Of a DNA stretch of 14,327 nt, positions 5,979-12,133 are shown in pieces. Every line of letters starts with the position of its first letter. Within the stretch, counting starts at the first letter, position 1. Below the pieces are notes generated by a model. That model was not told where the DNA came from and searched no databases. It worked only from the letters and a program-made list of their open reading frames with translations. Origin of the DNA: Clostridiales bacterium (GTDB taxonomy: Bacteria > Bacillota > Clostridia > Christensenellales > Aristaeellaceae); NCBI GenBank assembly GCA_004552515.1, contig SFOF01000035.1, forward strand, positions 1 through 14,327, read 5' to 3'. The position numbers and the translations under genes are program-made.

Positions 5979-6695
5979 TTACAGCGAACGCTCCAGGCGC
6001 ACGCAGTGGCCGACGATCAGCACGTCCTTGATCGAGACGACCTTGCCCTCAAATTCGGACTCATAGCTCTGAAGGAGCAGCCGCCCGCCGTCCTGCTTCT
6101 TGATCTTGCGCACGACGCGCTTGCCGTCCAGCTGCACGAGCATGATCGCGTCGTCGATCGCCACGGCCGCCGGAACGGTCAGGAGCAGATCGCCCGCGAA
6201 CACGCGGAAGCCGCGCATGGAATTGTCCGGGCAGCGATAGAAGATCACCTTGTCGGGATGGCCGCCCTCGATCTTGCCGCCGATGACCGGCATCAGGCGG
6301 TGATCGATGACCACGCCGCCCTCGTCCATGATTGGCACGCGCTTGACCACGCCGCCCAGCGCGTCCAGCCAGGCGTCGGCGCTGGCCTGCGTGGCCTCGC
6401 GCTCGGCCTCGGTGTAGGCCGGCTCCTCCGGCTTTTTGACTGGAATCACATAGGGACGCGGGCGCGGACGCAGCTCGACCTCCGGCTCCGCGGCCACCTC
6501 CAGCTCGGTGGAAATCGGATTTTCAACGCCCAGCACCTTCAATATGCGCTGCGCCTGATCGTCGGACACGATGCGCGTGCCCATTTCAACGTCGTTGATA
6601 AAGGACTCCGCCACGCCGCATTTTTTGCCCAGCGCCTTGGGCGTAAGGCCCTTTTTCAGGCGCGCCGCGCGAATCGTTTCACCCAGTCGGCTCAT
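5979..6695 (-). CDS. XRE-family HTH regulator with C-terminal S24 (LexA/CI-like) domain
   Basis: 238 residues. Residues 5-57 form an XRE/Cro helix-turn-helix (LGETIRAARLKKGLTPKALG... then a second helix-turn to about 57). A Pro/Glu-rich linker follows (about 65-95). From about 120 on the protein matches the S24 peptidase fold: PDNSMRGF (157-164) holds the nucleophile-position Ser159, then AGDLLL and GKRVVRKIKK (191-200). In active S24 proteins the last motif reads VKR, so the Lys position here is Arg196 with Lys next to it. No clear Ala-Gly cleavage dipeptide is seen before the domain, so self-cleavage is doubtful and the domain may only sense or dimerise. GGAGG precedes the ATG. It is probably an autorepressor and may also control the GH28-like gene, which has a matching operator. 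No phage genes surround it. Confidence 0.85.
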   Translation of the reverse strand: MSRLGETIRAARLKKGLTPKALGKKCGVAESFINDVEMGTRIVSDDQAQRILKVLGVENPISTELEVAAEPEVELRPRPRPYVIPVKKPEEPAYTEAEREATQASADAWLDALGGVVKRVPIMDEGGVVIDHRLMPVIGGKIEGGHPDKVIFYRCPDNSMRGFRVFAGDLLLTVPAAVAIDDAIMLVQLDGKRVVRKIKKQDGGRLLLQSYESEFEGKVVSIKDVLIVGHCVRLERSL

Positions 6696-6738
6696 ATCGT
6701 CAAATCCTCCGTCGATTTATCGTCATTTGCGCGGCCTT

Positions 6739-6753
6739 GTCAGCCGCACTGTC
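6739..6753. promoter_or_regulatory. Candidate autoregulatory operator of the XRE/S24 gene
   Basis: On the minus strand GACAG-TGCGG-CTGAC begins one base after the -10 box and covers the expected transcription start. It has the same arms and 5-bp spacing as the GH28 promoter dyad at 4656-4670, differing by one base in the second arm. A regulator binding here would block its own transcription. Confidence 0.45.
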
Positions 6754-6754
6754 T

Positions 6755-6783
6755 ATTATAGCGCATACGCCGCCGCCTTTCAA
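6755..6783 (-). promoter_or_regulatory. Sigma-A promoter of the XRE/S24 gene
   Basis: Minus-strand TTGAAA (6778-6783), a 17-bp spacer and perfect TATAAT (6755-6760). Transcription would start near 6748, about 50 nt before the start codon and within the candidate operator. Confidence 0.87.
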
Positions 6784-6810
6784 GCGGACAAATGCAAAAA
6801 AGCGAAATGT

Positions 6811-7035
6811 CTATTCATGCGCGCCCGCCAGCAGGCCGTCCGCGTCGTCAGCCCAATTTGTCAGGGCACAGCCGCAGCGCACGCTTGCGCCGCCGCCCTC
6901 GATGACAAGGCCGCTGTCCTCGGCGTTCAGCACAACCGGCTTTTCGAGGACATATGAGCCGCCGCCCAGATTCAGCGTCCTCTGTGGAGACGAAGCGCCG
7001 CGCAGTTCGTCAATCCGTTCCTGAATCGTCGCCAT
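6811..7035 (-). CDS. 74-residue protein resembling the N-terminal cap of a beta-helix protein (small or truncated gene)
   Basis: The product reads like the opening of a large parallel beta-helix protein: an N-terminal helix (IQERIDEL), a TLNLGGGSYVLEKPVVL strand block (about 20-36), SGLVIEGGG, a CGCALTNW turn, and then a TAG stop. In full-length proteins the long helical repeat region begins here. Nothing further of it remains downstream, because the next promoter starts within about 30 bp. It may be a remnant left by a deletion or a genuine short protein. It keeps a good ribosome binding site (AAAGGAG, 7 nt from the ATG) and a strong promoter. A 22-codon ORF overlaps its start. No clear terminator follows. 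Family resemblance is my own reading and moderate. Confidence 0.55.
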   Translation of the reverse strand: MATIQERIDELRGASSPQRTLNLGGGSYVLEKPVVLNAEDSGLVIEGGGASVRCGCALTNWADDADGLLAGAHE

Positions 7036-7078
7036 AATACCGCTCCTTTCGGCAGAGAGCCGCCGGATCGAATTGCAT
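7010..7078 (-). CDS. Possible 22-codon upstream ORF overlapping the 74-residue gene
   Basis: An ATG at 7078 with AAAGGA four bases before it opens a 22-residue frame (starts MQFDPAALCRKERYYG) that ends 26 nt inside the next gene. The ribosome binding site of the next gene lies within this frame, so its translation would either couple to or interfere with the gene. It lies in the promoter-proximal transcript. It is too short to judge as a protein. Confidence 0.3.
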   Translation of the reverse strand: MQFDPAALCRKERYYGDDSGTD

Positions 7079-7133
7079 ATCTTCCTTTATTAGATCGCTC
7101 TCCGGCCTTCCTTTTGCAGAGGATTTTGATTTC

Positions 7134-7162
7134 ATTATAACGCATGTTTTCCCGCCCCGCAA
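7134..7162 (-). promoter_or_regulatory. Sigma-A promoter of the 74-residue gene
   Basis: Minus-strand TTGCGG (7157-7162), 17 bp, perfect TATAAT (7134-7139). The 5' UTR would be roughly 90 nt and holds the 22-codon ORF. It lies just after the yjdF terminator, so this gene is a separate unit. Confidence 0.8.
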
Positions 7163-7174
7163 GCAGCCGTACGC

Positions 7175-7212
7175 AAAAAGCACGGCGATGATCAACATCT
7201 CCGCCGCGCTTT
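7175..7212 (-). terminator. Rho-independent terminator after yjdF
   Basis: AAAGCGCGGCG (7202-7212) pairs with CGCCGTGCTTT (7177-7187) in an 11-bp stem with one G-U pair, running into TTTTT (7175-7179). It begins 6 nt after the yjdF stop codon. Confidence 0.88.
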
Positions 7213-7218
7213 TGCTTT

Positions 7219-7638
7219 CTAATGTCCCCTGTGCTTTTCACGATGCTTCTCCCGGCGCGTTTCATAGCGCATCCGCCGCTCTTCCTCGTTCCGCTCCCGG
7301 GCGCGCGTTCTGCGCTCCCGCTTATTTCGCTCACGCTCGAGCTGAAGCGCCGCCTGCGCCTTTGTGGTCACGCCGCCTCCGGCCACGGCGCGCGCAATCT
7401 CGCGCTGCGCCCGCTTGGGATTGACCGGTCTTTGAGCAACGCGCCCGCCGGTCAGCGCCGGGCTGAAGCGCAGCCGCCCATTTTTCAAAAGCCACGCGTA
7501 CACCTGATAGTCCTTCGGCTCCGCGCCAAAGACGATCCGGGCCGCCTCATAGAGGCCGCCGTCCACACGCTCGTACACGCCGATCCAGAACGGATCCTCA
7601 AACAGCACGGTCAGCGAGCAGGATACTGTGTCCATCAT
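7219..7638 (-). CDS. yjdF: YjdF family protein (DUF2992), riboswitch-controlled
   Basis: 139 residues from the ATG at 7638, five bases after AAGGAGG; a second ATG follows at once at 7635. The whole protein fits the YjdF family: an N-terminal domain (TVLFEDPFWIGVYER, then ARIVFGAEPKDYQVYAWLL), the NPKRAQREIARAV segment, TKAQAALQLERE, and a long Arg/Glu-rich helix ending in KHREKHRGH. The biochemical role is unknown; the basic helical tail suggests RNA or ribosome binding. Homologues in Bacillota are commonly preceded by the yjdF riboswitch, whose RNAs are reported to bind azaaromatic compounds, so a role in coping with aromatic heterocycles is the working idea. The riboswitch is present here. 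An upstream operon of redox enzymes on the same strand has no evident terminator before it. Confidence 0.93.
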   Translation of the reverse strand: MMDTVSCSLTVLFEDPFWIGVYERVDGGLYEAARIVFGAEPKDYQVYAWLLKNGRLRFSPALTGGRVAQRPVNPKRAQREIARAVAGGGVTTKAQAALQLERERNKRERRTRARERNEEERRMRYETRREKHREKHRGH

Positions 7639-7657
7639 GAAAACCTCCTTATCATGC

Positions 7658-7760
7658 GACAGTCTGCAAAGAACGGACAACCAAGGAGGCAGGTTACTGA
7701 CGGCGTTTTACCGCCGCTCCACGGACTACCGGCCGGGACGTGTTTTTATCTTTGCCTGTC
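7658..7760 (-). promoter_or_regulatory. yjdF riboswitch
   Basis: The minus-strand leader of yjdF carries the conserved blocks of this class: ACACGTCCCGG, GGTAGTCCGTGGAG, a CGGCG-loop-CGCCG hairpin, CAGTAACCTGCCTCCTTGG. A closing stem is visible: GACAG-GCAAAGA (7749-7760) pairs with TCTTTGC-(AGA)-CTGTC (7658-7672). The AAGGAGG ribosome binding site follows 7-8 nt after the closing stem, so control of translation initiation is more likely than termination; there is no T-run between aptamer and gene. Class assignment rests on remembered consensus together with the YjdF protein directly downstream. Confidence 0.85.
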
Positions 7761-7782
7761 AATATTCACTTTTTCGAGGGCG

Positions 7783-8079
7783 TTACCGCTTCTTCGCCAG
7801 CTCTTCGGCGGTCTGATCGACCGGCGCGGAGTCCATCGGCTCGCTCCAGGAGGGATCGTCGCCGGGCGGCACGGTGCTCTTCGGCTCGACGGGCGCGAAC
7901 GTCTCGATCGCGTCGTCCGGCGCGGACGCGCCCTGATCGACGGTCGATGTATCGCCCCACTGCCCCGCCATGTTCGCGCCGGAAATCAGCAGCCGCTGAA
8001 ACAGCATGAGCAGACCCGCAATCAATCCGACGGCCAGCGCGATCACAACGACAGACAGCGCCGCCTTCACCGCGCGCAT
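7783..8079 (-). CDS. Small single-pass membrane protein, co-translated with the flavoprotein
   Basis: 98 residues. A hydrophobic segment near 6-28 with a short basic N-terminus (MRAVK) indicates a membrane anchor. The remainder (40-90) is rich in Asp, Pro, Ser and Thr and probably disordered. Its ATG overlaps the stop codon of the upstream FAD protein (TGATG), so the two are translationally coupled. I recognise no family. It could tether the redox enzymes to the membrane or be an unrelated cell-envelope protein. No terminator separates it from the yjdF riboswitch. Confidence 0.7.
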   Translation of the reverse strand: MRAVKAALSVVVIALAVGLIAGLLMLFQRLLISGANMAGQWGDTSTVDQGASAPDDAIETFAPVEPKSTVPPGDDPSWSEPMDSAPVDQTAEELAKKR

Positions 8080-9878
8080 CAGCCGTATACCTCGTCGCTC
8101 AAATAGCGCCGCCATACCGTCTCGAACCAGCCGCCGCCCTGCGGAAGCGGCCTGAGCGCTACGGCGCGCGTTTCGGCTCCGCGCGTTTCAAAGGCGAAGC
8201 TCCTCGCCTCGGGCGCATCCTTTGCAACGCCGCGCTGCACAAAGCCGTGCCCCGCCTCGCCCGCGAACTGCGCCTGGCACAGCATGGCCGAGAGCGCCGC
8301 GCGCTGAACCAGCAGCGTATCGCGCAGCTCGGCGGTTTCCTCGGGCGTGGAACCGGCGATGCCCTCGTCCAGATACGCCTGCACGCGCACGGCCATGGCG
8401 CGCATTTTGTCCAGATCGCGCATCGCGCCGGCATAGGCGTCCATATCGGCGCGCACCTGAGAGAGCACGCGCGCCGCCCTTGCGTCGCTCGCCGTGCGGG
8501 AGAAATAGGCCGTCTCGCGCGCCAGATCGCCCTGCGCCGCATTCAGGAAGGCTTCCTCGCTCTCGGTTTTTTCAAGCCCGCCGTGATGGATGATATGCAG
8601 GGCCGCGCGCAGCGAGCCGACCTGCGTCTCGTTGAGCGCGCTGCCGCCCGGGCGGTACATGCCGAACGCGCCCGCGCACTCGCCCGCGGCGTACAGCCCC
8701 TGAACGCTCGTGCGCCACCATTCGTCGATCAGCAATCCGCCGTTGGAATGCTGCGCGCACACGGCCACCTCGAGCGGCTCCCTGTGCAGATCAAGGCCGT
8801 GCGAGGCGTAAAAATCAATGGCCTTCTGATTGATGGCGGCCAGCCGCTCAATGGGGGTATGCTGCGTCGCGCCGCAATTTTCGAGATAGGCGCGCGCCTC
8901 GTCGCCCAGGCCCTCAAACGCGCCGCCGTCCACCTCCCGCGTAAAGTCCATATACGCGTGCCCGCCGCGGGCGTTAAGCGCCGCCACGGCCATATCCACG
9001 CGGGAGGAGCCGCCCAGCTTGCCCGCGTCGAACGGCCACTGATAGCCCTTCAGGAACACCGAATCGAGCATATCGCTCCGATCGCGGAAGAAGGGCTGCA
9101 AAAACTCATTTTTTCCGTCAGTATAGCGCGGAATGGCCTGCTGATAGCTGCCGGAAACGTTCCAGCGCACCTTGAGCGAGGCCAGGCCGTACTGCCAGTA
9201 GCACAGATTGCTGCACGCCGCGCCCGCATGGATGGCCGCGCCGCTCGCGCCCTGCTGCTGCACGGGGAACACCACGCGCTGATAGGCCGTCGCCGCGCCG
9301 CCGGTACAGAGAATCACAAAGCGCGCGTTGACCGCCGTAAAGCCACCCTTGCCGTGGAACAGCGCGCCGCAGACGCGATTTTTGCCGTCGGTCAGTATGG
9401 AGAGCAGCTTCAGGCCGTCCTCGCGCCGAACGCCGCGCGCTTCCACCGATTCGCTCAGGCGCTCGACCATCATCTTGCTGGTGAGCGGCCCGGCGGAGGT
9501 GGCGCGCTGCGTGGTATCATGGTCGGTCTGATAGCCGACGAACTCGCCCCACTCGTTGCAGGGAAAGGGCACGCCCAGGAGCGCCAGCTTCATAAACGAG
9601 CGCGCAGAGAGCGCCGCCATGGCGTAGGCGTGATCGCCGTGCGTGCTGCCGCCCGCATAGAACGACTGCGCCATGGCCTCGACCGATTCCGCGCCCGCGC
9701 CGCACAGGCTGAGCTTATAGTAGGTCTGCTTGTCGCTGCCCGCGTTTCGGCTGGTGCCGGCGGCAAAATCGTCGGCGATCAGCAGCACGTCCACGCCGGC
9801 CTTTTTCAGCTCGTCCGCCGCGTTCAGCCCCGCCGCGCCCGCGCCGATCACCAGCGTATTGCAGTGAAGTATCCGCAT
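8079..9878 (-). CDS. FAD-dependent oxidoreductase, fumarate reductase/succinate dehydrogenase flavoprotein-like
   Basis: 599 residues, cytoplasmic (no signal peptide). The N-terminal dinucleotide-binding motif is VIGAGAAGLNAA (10-21, G12/G14/G17). A second FAD-contact segment is FVILCTGGAATAY (187-199), and the C-terminal cofactor motif is GLYAAGECAGAFG (394-406), followed by an N..QVGSLRA helix as in FRD/SDH and aspartate oxidase flavoproteins. The region after the first motif (GTSRNAGSDKQTYYKLS) and AQHSNGGLLID (375-385) differ from true fumarate reductases, so the substrate is probably different. A C-terminal helical domain follows from about 430. AAAGGAG precedes the ATG. The gene lies 11 bp after the SDR gene, in an operon with an OYE-type reductase. 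It likely reduces or oxidises a carbon-carbon bond in the pathway built by these three enzymes. Confidence 0.85.
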   Translation of the reverse strand: MRILHCNTLVIGAGAAGLNAADELKKAGVDVLLIADDFAAGTSRNAGSDKQTYYKLSLCGAGAESVEAMAQSFYAGGSTHGDHAYAMAALSARSFMKLALLGVPFPCNEWGEFVGYQTDHDTTQRATSAGPLTSKMMVERLSESVEARGVRREDGLKLLSILTDGKNRVCGALFHGKGGFTAVNARFVILCTGGAATAYQRVVFPVQQQGASGAAIHAGAACSNLCYWQYGLASLKVRWNVSGSYQQAIPRYTDGKNEFLQPFFRDRSDMLDSVFLKGYQWPFDAGKLGGSSRVDMAVAALNARGGHAYMDFTREVDGGAFEGLGDEARAYLENCGATQHTPIERLAAINQKAIDFYASHGLDLHREPLEVAVCAQHSNGGLLIDEWWRTSVQGLYAAGECAGAFGMYRPGGSALNETQVGSLRAALHIIHHGGLEKTESEEAFLNAAQGDLARETAYFSRTASDARAARVLSQVRADMDAYAGAMRDLDKMRAMAVRVQAYLDEGIAGSTPEETAELRDTLLVQRAALSAMLCQAQFAGEAGHGFVQRGVAKDAPEARSFAFETRGAETRAVALRPLPQGGGWFETVWRRYLSDEVYG

Positions 9879-9889
9879 AGAGCACTCCT

Positions 9890-10615
9890 TTACAGGCGCT
9901 GCAAATGGAAGCCGCCGTCCACATTGATGACCTCGCCGGTCGAGAAGGGCAGCAGATCCAGACTGAGCGCATAGACCGCCTTGGCGATGTCCTCGGGATA
10001 ACCCCAGCGCTTGATGGGCGTAATGCCGCCCGAAATCAGCGCGTCGTATTTGTCCCTGACCTTGCTGGTCATGTCGGTGGCGATGATGCCGGGCCGGATC
10101 TCGTAGACCGGGATGCCGTACTCGGCCAGACGCACGGCGAAGAGCTTGGTCATCATCGACAGGCCCGCCTTGGAGACGCAGTATTCGCCGCGGTTGGTGG
10201 ACACGACGTCGCTGGACATGGAGGTGATGTTGACGATCGTGCCGCTCCCCTGCTCGATCATCTTCTTCGCCACAAGCTGCGTCAGGAAGAACGGCCCGAC
10301 CAGATTCACGTCCAGCAGCTCGCGCATGGAGTCCTCGCCCATGTCGAGCAGATCGGCGCGCACGCGGGGCGCGATGCCCGCATTGTTGACCAGCACGTCT
10401 ATGCGGCCGTACTTTTGCAGCACGGCGTCAACCGCGTGGGCGCGCTGTTCCGCGCTGGAATTGTCGGCCACGATGCACAGAAATTTCTTCTGCGCGTCCT
10501 CGTCAGCCTCATGGCGCGAGGTGATCGCCACCTCGAAGCCGTGCTCATGAAGATATTCGGCCACGCCGCGTCCAATGCCGCGCGAGCCGCCGGTCACCAA
10601 TGCGATTTTGCTCAT
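9890..10615 (-). CDS. Short-chain dehydrogenase/reductase (FabG-like SDR)
   Basis: 241 residues, classical SDR length. The cofactor motif is TGGSRGIG (8-15) and NNAG sits at 77-80. Asn104 (LDVNLVG), Ser in NITSMSS (129-135), Tyr145 and Lys149 (YCVSK) complete the catalytic set. RPGIIATDM (174-182) and a C-terminal NVDGG (231-235) are as in 3-oxoacyl-ACP reductases. It should interconvert a ketone and a secondary alcohol with NAD(P)H; SRH after the third strand, with Arg34, leans towards NADPH. The start at 10615 overlaps the stop codon of the OYE gene (ATGA) and follows GGAGG. Context suggests a dedicated pathway step rather than fatty-acid synthesis, as no other fab genes are present. Confidence 0.93.
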   Translation of the reverse strand: MSKIALVTGGSRGIGRGVAEYLHEHGFEVAITSRHEADEDAQKKFLCIVADNSSAEQRAHAVDAVLQKYGRIDVLVNNAGIAPRVRADLLDMGEDSMRELLDVNLVGPFFLTQLVAKKMIEQGSGTIVNITSMSSDVVSTNRGEYCVSKAGLSMMTKLFAVRLAEYGIPVYEIRPGIIATDMTSKVRDKYDALISGGITPIKRWGYPEDIAKAVYALSLDLLPFSTGEVINVDGGFHLQRL

Positions 10616-11928
10616 TGCTTTTTTCCTCCCAGCACACGCTGAAATTCCGGATAGTACCACGCCGTATCGCGCACAGGGCAGCCGGGGCGGCCCGTAGGCT
10701 GGCGCATGATCTTGGTGCACACGCCGCAGGTGACGCAGCACTTGCCGGGCGTCATCGCGCCGTTTTCAATGATGTCCTTCGCAAAATCGGGATACGCGAA
10801 CGCGCCGCGCCCCCAGCCGACGCACTTCGCGCCGCCCTCTTCAACCAGACCCGCCGCGATCGACGGGCCGAACTGGCGCAGATAGCTCATGCCGGTGGCC
10901 ACACACACCACGTCCGGAACCTCGGCCTGGGCGCGCTTGCAGCCGTACAGAAGGCGCGCCACGCCGTCGATCGGATTTTCGGGCTGCTCATAGCCGCCGC
11001 GGGCATAGGGACGGTTGACGTGCGGATTAAAATAGGGCGTGCCCATGGTGATGTTGAGAAGCGCCACGTCCATCGCCGCCAGATCGCGCACAAGGCGCAG
11101 CGGCTCGTCGAGCGCCAGGCTCTGGTTCTCGCCCACGCCCCACTTGCCCGCCTCGCCGTCATAGAGATTGACGCGCGCGGCCAGTATGCCTTTTCCAATC
11201 TCGGACGCGGCGGCCTTCACGCACTCAAAATAGATCTTCGTGCGGTTTTCATAGCTGCCGCCATAGGGCGCGGGGCGATCAAAGCCGCCCAGCATTTCGC
11301 TCATCAGATACAGATGGCACGCCTTCACGTCCACGCCGTCAAAGCCCGCCTCCATGGCCAGCTTTGTGGAATGGGCGAACTTGGCGGGCAGCTTTTCCAG
11401 CTCCTCGTTGGAGATGATCGGATAGTCCTCGGGCAGATTCTGATGGCGGTCGAGCGTCTCGTTATACCAGTTGCGGATGGGCGTTTTCGCATCCACGGGA
11501 CGGCTCCAGCGGCCGGAATGGGTCAGCTGCGCGATGATCTTGGGCGCTTCCAGCCCCGCGTCGGCCGCCGCCCTGCGCGTATCGGCGAGCAGTTGGCGGA
11601 AGGACTCAATGTTGTCCTCGGTGATCATCAGCTGGCAGGGGTTGGCGCGCGCCTCGGGCGTAACGGCCACGGCCTCCATCCAGATCAGGCCCGCGCCGCC
11701 CGCGGCAAAGCGACAGTAGCGGCGCTTCGTCCAGTCGGTCGGCGCACCGGTATGATCCGCGTCGCAGCCCTCCATGGGCTGGATCACCATGGCGTTTTTA
11801 AGCGTAAAGCCCTTGCCCTGCACGGGGCGCGTCAAAACGGACACGTCGCCCTGCGGCGGCAGCTTATAGGGGCCTTTCTGGCTGTCATATATCTCCTGAG
11901 CACTCGAAAACGGAAATCCAAAAGGCAT
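10612..11928 (-). CDS. NADH:flavin oxidoreductase / Old Yellow Enzyme family reductase with C-terminal Cys cluster
   Basis: 438 residues. An FMN-binding TIM barrel is indicated by NAMVIQPMEG (45-54), GGAGLIWMEAVAV (77-89), QLTHSGRWS (134-142), the HLYLMSEML segment (205-213) and YGGSYENR (222-229), as in OYE and 2,4-dienoyl-CoA reductases. A cluster C398-x2-C401-x2-C404-x12-C417 (with an extra C397) near the C-terminus resembles the 4Fe-4S site of dienoyl-CoA reductase-type enzymes. The extra C-terminal FAD/NAD(P) domain of that enzyme is missing, so a partner must deliver electrons or NADH must react directly. The expected reaction is reduction of the double bond of an alpha,beta-unsaturated carbonyl. 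I chose the ATG at 11928, preceded by GGAGGAATACGACC; open codons upstream lie in the 5' UTR. First gene of the operon. Confidence 0.9.
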   Translation of the reverse strand: MPFGFPFSSAQEIYDSQKGPYKLPPQGDVSVLTRPVQGKGFTLKNAMVIQPMEGCDADHTGAPTDWTKRRYCRFAAGGAGLIWMEAVAVTPEARANPCQLMITEDNIESFRQLLADTRRAAADAGLEAPKIIAQLTHSGRWSRPVDAKTPIRNWYNETLDRHQNLPEDYPIISNEELEKLPAKFAHSTKLAMEAGFDGVDVKACHLYLMSEMLGGFDRPAPYGGSYENRTKIYFECVKAAASEIGKGILAARVNLYDGEAGKWGVGENQSLALDEPLRLVRDLAAMDVALLNITMGTPYFNPHVNRPYARGGYEQPENPIDGVARLLYGCKRAQAEVPDVVCVATGMSYLRQFGPSIAAGLVEEGGAKCVGWGRGAFAYPDFAKDIIENGAMTPGKCCVTCGVCTKIMRQPTGRPGCPVRDTAWYYPEFQRVLGGKKQ

Positions 11929-12009
11929 GGTCGTATTCCTCCGTATCATGCGTATCGCGTGTTTTTTTGACTTCATGGCCTCTGCGCGGATCGCGCTCTC
12001 AAAGCAGCC

Positions 12010-12042
12010 CCGGAAAGAACCGAACGCGCCGGTTCCTTCCGG
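12010..12042 (-). promoter_or_regulatory. Long hairpin in the 5' UTR of the OYE operon
   Basis: CCGGAA-G-GAACCG, a 7-nt loop, then CGGTTC-T-TTCCGG gives 13 continuous pairs, one of them G-U. No T-run follows, so it is not a terminator. It may stabilise the mRNA or be part of a regulated leader. The AT-rich region just upstream offers only weak promoter hexamers (TATTAT at 12063-12068). Confidence 0.5.
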
Positions 12043-12059
12043 CATCGCTCTGAAGCGCT

Positions 12060-12082
12060 TCGATAATATACGATATAATCGA
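12060..12082. promoter_or_regulatory. 23-bp AT-rich dyad, candidate operator/promoter region of the OYE operon
   Basis: Arms TCGAT.ATAT and ATAT.ATCGA are arranged around a 3-bp centre; only one position in each 10-base arm is unpaired. It sits between the thrC-operon terminator and the OYE 5' UTR and covers the only plausible -10 boxes. A second palindrome, GAAGCGCTTC (12052-12061), abuts it. This suits a dimeric regulator; no protein candidate is obvious in the window. Confidence 0.5.
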
Positions 12083-12083
12083 T

Positions 12084-12119
12084 AAAAAATCGCGGATGAA
12101 GCATCGCCTCACCCGCGAT
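12084..12119 (-). terminator. Rho-independent terminator of the thrC-GDSL operon
   Basis: Minus-strand ATCGCGG and CCGCGAT (12089-12095 with 12113-12119), extended by an inner TGA/TCA pairing, run into TTTTTT (12084-12089). It lies 14 nt after the GDSL hydrolase stop codon. Confidence 0.9.
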
Positions 12120-12133
12120 CACAGGACTTCAAT

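Noticed and set aside
5979..6695. The XRE/S24 gene as a sign of a prophage
   Set aside because: No integrase, structural, lysis or attachment-site features are near; the neighbours are metabolic genes with host-like promoters and base composition.
7749..7762. TTGACA in the yjdF leader as a -35 box
   Set aside because: No -10 hexamer lies 16-18 bp downstream, and the bases form the closing stem of the aptamer.
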